Positions 23,089 through 29,641 of a stretch of DNA of 29,641 nucleotides are shown here, piece after piece. Under the pieces are notes generated by a model. It had not been told where the DNA came from and searched no databases. It worked only from the letters and a program-made list of their open reading frames with translations. The stretch comes from a virus. Both the position numbers and the translations under genes were made by a program. Position 1 is the stretch's first letter. The number at the start of each line of letters is the position of its first letter. Location of the stretch: positions 1 to 29,641 of IMG/VR virus record IMGVR_UViG_3300031518_000007. One strand, 5' to 3'.

Positions 23089-24515
23089 TATCTGTAATTA
23101 AAAAGAACATTACCATTTCTATCATAAGCGGTCAAAACACCATTTTCATAAGTAGCGCTGGCAACATTATACATCTCTGAATAATATCTATAGGCAACAG
23201 AAAATCCGTTGAATGAAGTATCATTATTTTTTCTACCTTCTTCAGCCAAAGTTAATCCTATAGAAAATAGAGCTTCTGTAGAATTTGAGAATGTTTTTTC
23301 ACCTTTAATAACCAAACTATCTGCAACAACAGCTTCATGTATTGGTCTAAGCATTTCCGGGAACATTACTCTATCTTCCCATTCTCTTATTCTTCTCCAA
23401 TTTTCAGGGCCAATTTCTCTTTCAATTACAGCTTTAAATTGTCGATTAACCATTTTAACACCATCGTGATCATCTCCCATATACATTCTATAATAAAAGA
23501 AGGCATACATTGATAAATATTGGAATATACTATAATATATTTCTGTAGGTAAATTTCTTGGCCGGGCCAGAAATTCAGGAATTCTTACCCTGTCAGGAAG
23601 AGAATCTGTTTTGACCAATTGAACAAAATCTCTGGCGTATTGAATCATAACTTTTTTCATTCCAGTTTCAAACATTGTCATTAAAACTTCTTTTGCTGCC
23701 GGAAATTTTTTATCATTATTAATATCTGGAACATCATCAACAACATCACGATAATCAATTGGAAAAGGCCCGGCAGTAAGAACCATATAGTAACTGTGTG
23801 GAACAGCAACATATTTAAATTGTCTTCCTTCTTCATCTTTTAAATCTTCAAAGACAGCATAGAAAAAGTGTTTATTGCCCATATCATGATACCATTCTGT
23901 CGTGTTATATTTTTCTCCACCTAAACACCATTTAGTACCTTTACCGATGATACAATTATCTTTTTGATCTGTTGTATGATAAAAGGTTATTGGATGTCCA
24001 TCAATAGTTTTTTGAAGATAAGCCTTGCTTCTAAATTCTTTCTTTATATCTTCAATAGCTTTTTTTCCTTTTTGACGCTCTTCAAATTTTTTTACAACAT
24101 TTTCCAAAACGTTTTCAATAATATCAAGATCACCTTCTCCCAAAATATCAAGACCAATGAAATCTTCCATAATGTCAGTGTCTTTATATTTTGATAAAGC
24201 TTCAGAAAATTGCTCCCCATACTTTTTCAAAAGGTCAATAAATTTGTCATAATCTTCCGGCAAATTTGTAAGATTTTTGAACCAATTGAAAAAATATGTA
24301 GCACCGTTCTTTTTTATAGTTGGATCAAAAGTCATCAGGTATTCAACATATTCTTTATCTGTTCCAGAGAACAAATTGGCTTGTCTTAATTTTTCTACAT
24401 TTGCAGAAAACTTCTTTCCAAATTGGCCACTTTTCAGAAGACCTTGGATGGAGACTGCTTCTGCTAAAGGCGTATTCAAATTAATTAGAAAAAGATTAGA
24501 ATGTTTATTTGTCAT
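23085..24515 (-). CDS. Unknown minus-strand protein with a GTKWC motif
   Basis: 476 residues and the only good gene on this strand. GKGTKWCLGG (residues 191-200), then aromatic WYHDMGNKHFFYAVFEDL and RQFKYVAV, resemble a segment found in various phage proteins of unknown role, in which GxGTxWCT is followed by a beta strand, a Lys/Asp turn and a Tyr-rich strand. The N-terminal 160 residues are helical and charged; the C-terminus ends in a strand NGNVLFNYRY. No Shine-Dalgarno precedes the ATG; an AATAAATA box lies 7 nt upstream. A virion or late protein would fit that box. Function unknown. Confidence 0.88.
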   Translation of the reverse strand: MTNKHSNLFLINLNTPLAEAVSIQGLLKSGQFGKKFSANVEKLRQANLFSGTDKEYVEYLMTFDPTIKKNGATYFFNWFKNLTNLPEDYDKFIDLLKKYGEQFSEALSKYKDTDIMEDFIGLDILGEGDLDIIENVLENVVKKFEERQKGKKAIEDIKKEFRSKAYLQKTIDGHPITFYHTTDQKDNCIIGKGTKWCLGGEKYNTTEWYHDMGNKHFFYAVFEDLKDEEGRQFKYVAVPHSYYMVLTAGPFPIDYRDVVDDVPDINNDKKFPAAKEVLMTMFETGMKKVMIQYARDFVQLVKTDSLPDRVRIPEFLARPRNLPTEIYYSIFQYLSMYAFFYYRMYMGDDHDGVKMVNRQFKAVIEREIGPENWRRIREWEDRVMFPEMLRPIHEAVVADSLVIKGEKTFSNSTEALFSIGLTLAEEGRKNNDTSFNGFSVAYRYYSEMYNVASATYENGVLTAYDRNGNVLFNYRY

Positions 24516-24522
24516 ATGTAAC

Positions 24523-24530
24523 TATTTATT
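24523..24530 (-). promoter_or_regulatory. Late-like promoter box AATAAATA, minus strand
   Basis: Reads AATAAATA on the minus strand, 7 nt before the ATG of the minus-strand gene. It shares a 44-bp divergent region with the promoter of the gene at 24560. Confidence 0.5.
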
Positions 24531-24544
24531 CTAGAAAGATTTTG

Positions 24545-24553
24545 TGGTATAAT
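24545..24553 (+). promoter_or_regulatory. Extended -10 promoter placed directly on a start codon
   Basis: TGGTATAAT is a full extended -10 element. The -35 (TTTATT 17 bp upstream) is poor. The ATG at 24560 starts 6 nt after the -10 box, at the expected +1. Confidence 0.75.
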
Positions 24554-24559
24554 ATAGCT

Positions 24560-25243
24560 ATGAACGACTTTTTCAAAAACGCCAAAGATTTTTCTTTAAA
24601 TTTGAAGAAAATTGATACACCTTCCGGTAGATTTTATATTTGCGGAAAGAAAATGTATCCAAGTATTACAACCATTCTCTCGCTGAATAATAAAACGGCG
24701 ATTGAAAAATGGAAAAACAATATTGGGGAAGCTGAAGCCAAACGAATACAAGACAGGGCAACAAATACGGGGACAGAAGTTCATACTTTAATGTATGAAG
24801 CTATTATGAACCGTAATTATGATGAATTTATGAAAAAATACCCAAAAATTTTCAAGGCGGTTTTTCCTTGGATTGAAAAAATGGAACCATTCAAAATGGA
24901 AACTCCGCTTTATTCTGATTATCTTGGGGTTGCCGGAACTCCTGACTTTATTGGTACATATAATGATATTCCGTATATTGTTGATTTTAAAACAGAAACA
25001 AAAGAAAAAGATATTATTTACATTGAAAATTACTTTCTTCAATTAAATGCATATTCTGTGATGGTTTATGAGTGTTACGGACTTGAAATTAAATCTTTGA
25101 AGATTCTGATGATGAATGTAAGCCGTTTACAACAGGGGCATGTGCATGAATTTGATTTTAAAACAAGTTCAAAACAAATAGTAAAAATACATAAATTGGC
25201 TCAAGAATTTATGGAACAATTTGTACATAAAGTTGAACAATAA
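24560..25243 (+). CDS. PD-(D/E)XK exonuclease, RecB/Cas4-like
   Basis: The start is ATG 24560 (227 residues); an in-frame ATG at 24509 lies upstream of the promoter. The nuclease motifs appear in order: GTEVH with H75, a METPLYS strand with E114, GVAGTPDF with D129, and IVDFKTE with D142 and K144, followed by YFLQLNAYSVM as in RecB-like and Cas4-like exonucleases. It probably processes DNA ends for phage recombination or host DNA breakdown. The fold call is good; the substrate is not readable. A T4 46/47 pair is not in the window. Predicted leaderless. Confidence 0.92.
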   Translation: MNDFFKNAKDFSLNLKKIDTPSGRFYICGKKMYPSITTILSLNNKTAIEKWKNNIGEAEAKRIQDRATNTGTEVHTLMYEAIMNRNYDEFMKKYPKIFKAVFPWIEKMEPFKMETPLYSDYLGVAGTPDFIGTYNDIPYIVDFKTETKEKDIIYIENYFLQLNAYSVMVYECYGLEIKSLKILMMNVSRLQQGHVHEFDFKTSSKQIVKIHKLAQEFMEQFVHKVEQ

Positions 25244-25246
25244 ATA
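25239..25246 (+). promoter_or_regulatory. Late-like promoter box AATAAATA
   Basis: It overlaps the stop codon of the nuclease gene and lies 5 nt before the ATG of the zinc-ribbon gene. A weak GAGG is adjacent, so a ribosome binding site may overlap it. Confidence 0.45.
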
Positions 25247-25251
25247 GAGGC

Positions 25252-25515
25252 ATGAAAAGATATTTGGACTTTCAGTGTAAATCCTGTAGTCATCAAGTTG
25301 ATGACTGCTTTACTCCAGAAAATATTCTTCCATGTCCTGTATGTGGAGGAGAAATGGTAATTGTTTGGAAACGTGCCCCCCGATTCGGTGATCCGGTCAC
25401 GCTTGGAATAACAAAACCTCCCTCAGACTTCCAAAAATATGTTCTTGGCAAGATTAAAAGTAAATATAAAAATAGCACTCTTGAAAAGACACATGCAATT
25501 CCAAAAGAAGTCTGA
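25252..25515 (+). CDS. Zinc-ribbon protein, FmdB-like
   Basis: 87 residues with CKSC (C9, C12) and CPVC (C28, C31), a classic four-cysteine zinc ribbon of the FmdB type, followed by a GGEMVIVWKRAP strand and a basic tail. Such small proteins are common in phage genomes, often as nucleic-acid-binding or structural-assembly factors. The next gene starts 13 nt downstream. Confidence 0.85.
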   Translation: MKRYLDFQCKSCSHQVDDCFTPENILPCPVCGGEMVIVWKRAPRFGDPVTLGITKPPSDFQKYVLGKIKSKYKNSTLEKTHAIPKEV

Positions 25516-25528
25516 GTTGAGGTAATTA

Positions 25529-26251
25529 ATGTCCAGAACAAAGAAAAAGTCAAACAACGGCAACAATAATCATCTAGTTTCATTTGGTCTTGAACTTGCA
25601 AATATACAACCATTAACTGAAAATCAAAAAATTGTTTTTGAGAATTTTGAACAAAATTATCATCAAGTTTTGATTGGTGTAGCAGGAACAGGAAAGTCTT
25701 TTATTTCCTTATATTTAGCATTTAAATATGCAATGGAACAATGGAATCATTATATTCCTGTAAAAATTTTAATTATCAAGAGTGCTGTGCCCACCAGAGA
25801 TATCGGGTTCCTTCCCGGAACATTAGACGACAAGATCAAATATTATGAAGATGTTTATAAAGTATTGATAAATAAACTATTTCACCGTGATGATGCATTT
25901 TCTATTTTGAGTGATAAAGGTGTTCTTGAATTTACTACCACCTCTTTTCTGAGAGGAACGACTTTTGAAAATTGTGTTGTGATAGCAGATGAAATTCAAA
26001 ATATGTCTTTTCATGAGTTGGATACTATTATTACCAGAGTGGGAAAGGGGTGTAAACTCTTTTTTGTAGGTGATGAAGAACAATGTGATCTTGATCAGAA
26101 AAAAAGTGGATTTACTAAATTTATTAATATTTTGGAAAAAATGAAGTCTTTTTCTATTGTCCGGTTTCAATTAGAAGATATTGTTCGGGACGATGTTGTC
26201 AAAGAATATTTGATTGCTAAATATTTCAATACTTCGAATAAATGTACATAG
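25529..26251 (+). CDS. phoH: PhoH-like ATPase
   Basis: 240 residues. Walker A is GVAGTGKS (50-57), Walker B is VVIADEIQNM (D154, E155), and the PhoH signature VGDEEQCDLD is at 180-189, followed by LEDIVRDDVVKEYL. TRDIGFLPGTLDDKI is the conserved PhoH loop. PhoH proteins are widespread in phages; in bacteria they are associated with RNA handling and phosphate starvation, and the phage role is unsettled. TGAGG precedes the ATG. The stop overlaps the next start by 10 nt. Confidence 0.95.
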   Translation: MSRTKKKSNNGNNNHLVSFGLELANIQPLTENQKIVFENFEQNYHQVLIGVAGTGKSFISLYLAFKYAMEQWNHYIPVKILIIKSAVPTRDIGFLPGTLDDKIKYYEDVYKVLINKLFHRDDAFSILSDKGVLEFTTTSFLRGTTFENCVVIADEIQNMSFHELDTIITRVGKGCKLFFVGDEEQCDLDQKKSGFTKFINILEKMKSFSIVRFQLEDIVRDDVVKEYLIAKYFNTSNKCT

Positions 26252-26598
26252 CGAAGAAAAAGCACATTATTATTGATTATGTATATTATAACCGTAAGAT
26301 TTTCAATGATTTTCTTCCCCACCCAAAAGATCTGAAAATCGGATTTAGACCCCCCTATAAAAATATTATTGCTGAAGTAGAATATAATAAGTCCAAAAAA
26401 ACCATTGGTTTATATTTCAGATACCGTAAATTTAGTTCCCGAAAAGTTTATATTCATGTTCTTATTCATGAAATGGTTCATATTGCAGATCTTTTGGAAC
26501 ATGGTATTTTGACAGGACACGGAAAACACTTTTTCAAACATAAGAAACGGCTTCAACATTTGGGTAATATTCCACTTAATCTTGAATACAAAATTTAA
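26242..26598 (+). CDS. SprT-like small metalloprotease
   Basis: 118 residues with HEMVH (H76, E77, H80) and a downstream GHGKHF offering the third zinc ligand (H93 likely), the SprT-like arrangement. SprT/Spartan proteases act on DNA-protein crosslinks in cells; small phage versions are common but uncharacterised. The N-terminus has a beta-rich region leading to the IHVLIHEMVH helix. It overlaps phoH by 10 nt and lacks a clear Shine-Dalgarno, so coupling is likely. Confidence 0.9.
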   Translation: MYIAKKKHIIIDYVYYNRKIFNDFLPHPKDLKIGFRPPYKNIIAEVEYNKSKKTIGLYFRYRKFSSRKVYIHVLIHEMVHIADLLEHGILTGHGKHFFKHKKRLQHLGNIPLNLEYKI

Positions 26599-26604
26599 TA
26601 AATA
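26597..26604 (+). promoter_or_regulatory. Late-like promoter box AATAAATA
   Basis: It overlaps the stop codon of the SprT-like gene and lies exactly 6 nt before the ATG at 26611, which has no Shine-Dalgarno. Confidence 0.55.
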
Positions 26605-26610
26605 TTTGAT

Positions 26611-27600
26611 ATGAAACTATTAAAAGAAGATTCTGAAGACTTTTTTAAAAAACAAGAACTAAATTTACGAGCTTCAAATATCGGGAAAATTGTACAGGGA
26701 TATAAAATTATCAATGAAGAGACTTTTGATGCATTAATTATGGAATATTATGAAAAAAATATATTTGAATTAAAGGATGAAATTGTATTGATTTATAGAG
26801 GCATTCGTATTTCAGATCCAGAAGCAAATTTTATGTTTTATGATTCAAGTAAATTTTTGTCCCGGTTGCCGGAAGTAGGGGTTCCTCCAATTATTGAATA
26901 TGTTATGTCTTCTGGTATGTCAGGATGGAGCAATTTTCCTCCCCGGCATAAATCACTTGTTTGTTCGTTTTCCAAAGAAGTTGCTTCCAGATTTACTTAT
27001 AGTGAAGACGATTTATATGTTGTAATTCCTTTGGCTAGACAGTATGTTGGTATAGCTCCGGCAGAAGATATTGTACATTCATTTGAAATTGGTTTATCTG
27101 AAGCCGGATTTGATGATGTGAATGAATTTTATGATGTAGTTGTTGAGTTTATGTCAAAAATGTTAAATATGCCAAAATCTGCTATTCATAGAGATTTTTT
27201 TGTTGTATCTTCTTTAACATCTTGGTCTCAAGCTGATTTTCAAACTATAAACAAACATTTTGATGAAATTGATTTCAAATATTTTGGGCCATTTCTTTAT
27301 AGTGAAGATGAATATAATGATGAAAAGTTGAAAAAAATTCCTGATGACAAAATAAAGATAATGGAAGAGTTTCGTGACAAGTATCCTGAATTTTTCAAAA
27401 TTTGTAAAAAATATGGCGGACTGCTTCATGGTATTGATGAAATTTTACGTCCAGAAAAAAATGGTTTTGTTCGATTAAAGTATGAAGATCTCAAGGCACA
27501 TGGTTTTGAAAATGATGATAAAGAATGTTGGCTGGCCGGATTAAGTGTATTGGTAAGATACAAGAAATTCATGAAACTCATTTCCGGTTCTATGGTATAA
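26611..27600 (+). CDS. ADP-ribosyltransferase-like protein (tentative)
   Basis: 329 residues. IYRGIRI (R63), then PPRHKSLVCSFSKEVASRF (residues 110-128) and DLYVVIPLARQYVGIAP with EDI and a following SFE, follow the R...S-T-S-like...E order of R-S-E ADP-ribosyltransferases and resemble a family of T4-like phage proteins with PxRSxSLICST. The catalytic glutamate is not certain. If correct, it could be a virion-injected host modifier like T4 Alt, which agrees with the late-like box upstream. The C-terminal 100 residues are unrelated and helical. The stop TAA is part of the next promoter's -10 box. Confidence 0.75.
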   Translation: MKLLKEDSEDFFKKQELNLRASNIGKIVQGYKIINEETFDALIMEYYEKNIFELKDEIVLIYRGIRISDPEANFMFYDSSKFLSRLPEVGVPPIIEYVMSSGMSGWSNFPPRHKSLVCSFSKEVASRFTYSEDDLYVVIPLARQYVGIAPAEDIVHSFEIGLSEAGFDDVNEFYDVVVEFMSKMLNMPKSAIHRDFFVVSSLTSWSQADFQTINKHFDEIDFKYFGPFLYSEDEYNDEKLKKIPDDKIKIMEEFRDKYPEFFKICKKYGGLLHGIDEILRPEKNGFVRLKYEDLKAHGFENDDKECWLAGLSVLVRYKKFMKLISGSMV

Positions 27601-27601
27601 T
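27593..27601 (+). promoter_or_regulatory. Extended -10 promoter for uvsY, overlapping the upstream stop codon
   Basis: TGGTATAAT contains the upstream gene's stop codon TAA (27598-27600). The uvsY ATG at 27608 starts 6 nt after the -10 box. No good -35 is visible (GAAACT at 17 bp). Confidence 0.75.
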
Positions 27602-27607
27602 GATCTT

Positions 27608-28066
27608 ATGAACAATTCTGAACTGGAACAAAAGCTGGAAACGTATATTAAAAAATTTGAAGATGAAGTAAAGGTAACAAGTTTATCTCATGGATTGGAT
27701 CTTCACAATGAAGCCCTCAAAACTGCTGATTTGTTAGTACAATGGACAAATATATACATAGTTGAAAAGAAAGCTCTTAAGAAGATGTATCAACAACGAG
27801 ATAAATTGTTATTGAAACTGAAACAATATTATTCAGGCAAGGGTTCTCCAGAAGAATATGAAAAAGCTCCACTTAACGACAAAGTGTTAAGAACAGAACT
27901 GGATGTTTGGATACGCGCAAATGATAACTGGATATCGCTTCAAACAGACATAGATTGTCAGGAATCTGTTGTGGAACTGGCAGAACGTGCTTGTGAAGTA
28001 TTGAAAACCCGAGGATTTTTGATTCGGGATGCTTTGCGATATCTAGAGTTTATTAACGGTATGTAA
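27608..28066 (+). CDS. uvsY: UvsY recombination mediator
   Basis: Loads UvsX on single-stranded DNA coated by SSB. The 152 residues (T4: 137) match at LKLKQYYSGKGSPEEYEKAP against LDYYSGRGDGDEFSMDRYEKSE, and at ACEVLKTRGFLIRDALRYLEF against ALDAIKSRGFAIKHIQDMRAF of T4. The rest is helical, as expected for a hexameric UvsY. It is predicted leaderless, starting 6 nt after an extended -10 box. Its partner uvsX lies at 2091. Confidence 0.94.
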   Translation: MNNSELEQKLETYIKKFEDEVKVTSLSHGLDLHNEALKTADLLVQWTNIYIVEKKALKKMYQQRDKLLLKLKQYYSGKGSPEEYEKAPLNDKVLRTELDVWIRANDNWISLQTDIDCQESVVELAERACEVLKTRGFLIRDALRYLEFINGM

Positions 28067-28094
28067 AGATTAAAAAAATTTATTGAAAAACTTG

Positions 28095-28123
28095 TTGACT
28101 ATGTGGTTCAAAAGTGATATAGT
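28095..28123 (+). promoter_or_regulatory. Sigma70 promoter
   Basis: TTGACT (28095-28100), 17 bp, TATAGT (28118-28123). The predicted +1 is 28130, so the mRNA begins GUGAGG, as predicted for the clamp mRNA. Confidence 0.85.
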
Positions 28124-28144
28124 GGAAGTGTGAGGACACAGACA

Positions 28145-29041
28145 ATGACCAAACGAATTCGTGATGATGTTCATTCGCCTAAAAATCTCATTCCTGAAAA
28201 TTATGAATTTGTGGGCATCCAGCTGTTCAATGATGAAGTTCCTGATGATCGTAACATTATCATTGAACATATTAATCATACTGGTGGAAAATTTTCTACC
28301 CATGATCATGGTGGATTTTGTGATGTTTGTGGAAACCCAAATGTTTTGAATTATGCAGTATTTTATCACAAACCAACCAATACCTATATCAAAACCGGGC
28401 TTGAATGTGCGGATACTATTTCTACGTTTGCTTCAGCCGCGTTGAAAGACGCAATTCAGGAAGTCAATCGTAAAAAATATTTGGAGACTCGTCAAAAAAA
28501 GGCAGAAGCTCGGAAAAAGTATATTAAAGATGTGTTTTTAACTTCTCTGAAAGGTACGGTTTTGGAATTGTATGCGTCTCTTCTTGATACTCCCCCGTCA
28601 ACGAATGAGAGTTATGAACAAGCAACGTTGCGCAATATTCTGTCTCACGGGGCGCAGTATGGCAGTCTGACAAATCGCCAGTGGGCATATGCGGAGAAGC
28701 TAGCCAAGGCCATTGAGAATCCTCTCGCTCCTCCTGCCCCTTCTGCTCCAGAAACCAAAGTTCCTGTGTCTGAAGGAAAATATGAAATCACTGGCAAGAT
28801 TCTTTCAATCAAATACAAAAATATTGAAGAAACCCCTTATCCCGGTTATCGTATGTTGGTAGAAGACGCTGAGGGACGCAAATATTATGGTTCTGCTCCT
28901 GCTGCTCTTCTGGAATCGGTTGGGGATGTGGAGTCTTTGATTGGCCGGGAAATTATCTTTTCTGCTACAGTTAATCGTTCATCCAATGATCCTTATTTCG
29001 GATTTTTCAAGAGACCCAAATTGGTAAAAATTAATCAATAG
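28145..29041 (+). CDS. Zn-binding and OB-fold-like unknown protein
   Basis: 298 residues from ATG 28145, which has GAGGA 8 nt upstream. A leaderless start at GTG 28130 (five more residues) is also possible. An N-terminal CDVC (C59, C62) with GLECA (C88) and a nearby HKPTNTYIKTG strand forms a compact zinc-site pattern found in phage and plasmid proteins (CxxCG...GxxC). After a charged helix and a Pro/Ala linker (APPAPSAP), residues about 206-298 form a beta-rich domain ending in SNDPYFGFFKRPKLVKI, typical of an OB-like fold. A single-stranded nucleic-acid-binding role is inferred. Confidence 0.85.
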   Translation: MTKRIRDDVHSPKNLIPENYEFVGIQLFNDEVPDDRNIIIEHINHTGGKFSTHDHGGFCDVCGNPNVLNYAVFYHKPTNTYIKTGLECADTISTFASAALKDAIQEVNRKKYLETRQKKAEARKKYIKDVFLTSLKGTVLELYASLLDTPPSTNESYEQATLRNILSHGAQYGSLTNRQWAYAEKLAKAIENPLAPPAPSAPETKVPVSEGKYEITGKILSIKYKNIEETPYPGYRMLVEDAEGRKYYGSAPAALLESVGDVESLIGREIIFSATVNRSSNDPYFGFFKRPKLVKINQ

Positions 29042-29049
29042 AAATAAAA

Positions 29050-29078
29050 TTGACGAATTAACAACTTCTTGATATAGT
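29050..29078 (+). promoter_or_regulatory. Sigma70 promoter
   Basis: TTGACG (29050-29055), 17 bp, TATAGT (29073-29078). Predicted +1 near 29085 leaves a leader of about 14 nt with AAGGAG. Confidence 0.8.
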
Positions 29079-29098
29079 ATAAGAGAGCAAGGAGAATA

Positions 29099-29311
29099 AT
29101 GATGACCTATATTAAAGTTAAAAACAGACACAATTTTTTTACTATCACTACAACAAGTCAATTTCTTCCTGAACCTGCTCCAAATGAATGGACTGTTTGT
29201 CATTATGATGCTGATGGTGAACCGTGGAGTTGGTATCGTAAAGCAACAGATCAGGAAGTTGAAGAGTGGATGGAGTGGGGATATCAATTTGGAGACTGGA
29301 TTGAAGGATAA
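29099..29311 (+). CDS. Small acidic tryptophan-rich protein
   Basis: 70 residues starting ATGATG after AAGGAGAATA. It holds six tryptophans, mostly in a C-terminal acidic half (PWSWYRKATDQEVEEWMEWG and on to DWIEG). Own promoter and good start make it real. No family is recognised; acidic small phage proteins often bind host factors or mimic DNA, but nothing here proves that. Confidence 0.85.
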   Translation: MMTYIKVKNRHNFFTITTTSQFLPEPAPNEWTVCHYDADGEPWSWYRKATDQEVEEWMEWGYQFGDWIEG

Positions 29312-29347
29312 AAATGATATTGATTTTTTTTTTAAAGGAAAATCTAT

Positions 29348-29641
29348 ATGAGTAATAACATTACAGAAAAAGTTATTGATATTTTTAAAAATAATATTGT
29401 TGGTCAAAAACAAGCCAAAGAAAAGATTTTAAAAACTGTAAAACATATTAAATATGGTCTTACACTTAAAGACAACAAACCAATAGCCACTACATTTTTA
29501 TGTGGCCCTACTGGGGTTGGAAAAACCTATATTGTACAATGTTTGGCATTAGCAATGCATGATAATAAAAATTTTTATTTAAAAATTGATTGTGGGTCTA
29601 TACAAGCAGACCATGAAATTGCACGGCTTATTGGGGCACCT
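29348..29641 (+). CDS. AAA+ ATPase, Clp/ClpX-like (3' end cut off)
   Basis: The first 98 residues of a longer protein. NIVGQKQAKEKILKTV is the N-terminal VGQ box of Clp/Hsp100 and ClpX-type ATPases, and FLCGPTGVGKTYIVQCLA holds the Walker A (GPTGVGKT). KIDCGSI follows where Clp proteins have a conserved D-C/M-S stretch. AAAGGAAA precedes the ATG. It could be a ClpX-like unfoldase or a ClpB/C D2-like ATPase; the missing C-terminus would decide. Confidence 0.88.
   Translation, partial: MSNNITEKVIDIFKNNIVGQKQAKEKILKTVKHIKYGLTLKDNKPIATTFLCGPTGVGKTYIVQCLALAMHDNKNFYLKIDCGSIQADHEIARLIGAP

Noticed and set aside
24509-24559. Upstream ATG for the RecB-like nuclease
   Set aside because: It would place the -10 box inside the gene and adds residues with no resemblance to the family.
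29324-29333. Terminator at a run of ten T
   Set aside because: No stem precedes the run; it lies just before the ribosome binding site of the AAA+ gene.
1-29641. CRISPR array, insertion sequence or integrase attachment site
   Set aside because: No regularly spaced repeats, transposase, integrase or terminal inverted repeats were seen.

Overview
The window comes from an AT-rich tailed phage with a T4-type replication module. It carries a family B DNA polymerase (gp43), a UvsX recombinase, a gp41-type helicase, a T4-type RNase H, the sliding clamp (45), both clamp-loader subunits (44, 62), RegA and UvsY. A gp19/gp54-like tail-tube protein indicates a contractile-tailed myovirus. Clear sigma70 promoters (TTGACA, 17 bp, TATAAT class) and AGGAGG-type ribosome binding sites suggest a bacterial host with standard sigma70 promoters; I cannot name the host. 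Almost everything reads on the + strand; one gene reads on the minus strand.

Layout. 1-9.5 kb: the replisome, in the order 43, uvsX, unknown, 41, rnh, unknown, 45, 44, 62, regA. The run 45-44-62-regA is the T4 order. 9.5-11.9 kb: small unknown genes, a PD-(D/E)XK nuclease candidate, a GIY-YIG-like protein and the tail protein. 11.9-16.3 kb: nucleotide metabolism, with a ThyX whose motif order is circularly permuted and an adenosylcobalamin-dependent class II ribonucleotide reductase. 16.4-21.2 kb: an accessory block of unknown proteins, including three diverged paralogues around a nucleoside deoxyribosyltransferase-like enzyme. 21.2-21.6 kb: tRNA-Arg(TCT) followed by a structured RNA of about 200 nt with its own near-perfect promoter. 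21.6-24.5 kb: a secreted protein, a tandem duplicated gene pair and the minus-strand gene. 24.6-29.6 kb: a RecB-like nuclease, zinc ribbon, PhoH, SprT-like protease, ADP-ribosyltransferase-like protein, UvsY, a Zn/OB protein, a small acidic protein and the start of an AAA+ ATPase.

How the genes work together. Polymerase, clamp, loader and helicase form the fork; RNase H removes primers; UvsX and UvsY drive recombination-dependent replication; ThyX and NrdJ supply dNTPs; RegA probably tunes translation of the replication genes.

Two patterns stand out. First, start codons sit directly on promoters: in four genes the start codon lies exactly 6 nt after a sigma70 -10 box (predicted leaderless mRNAs), other sigma70 promoters leave only about 10-15 nt holding a Shine-Dalgarno, and an AATAAATA motif resembling the T4 late promoter sits 5-7 nt before four further start codons. 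Second, the 21.39-21.59 kb RNA combines a four-way-junction cloverleaf with a tRNA-like module that has a long hairpin instead of an anticodon arm; I do not recognise it as any family. The only gene-free stretch longer than 300 bases (21214-21625) holds the tRNA and this RNA.
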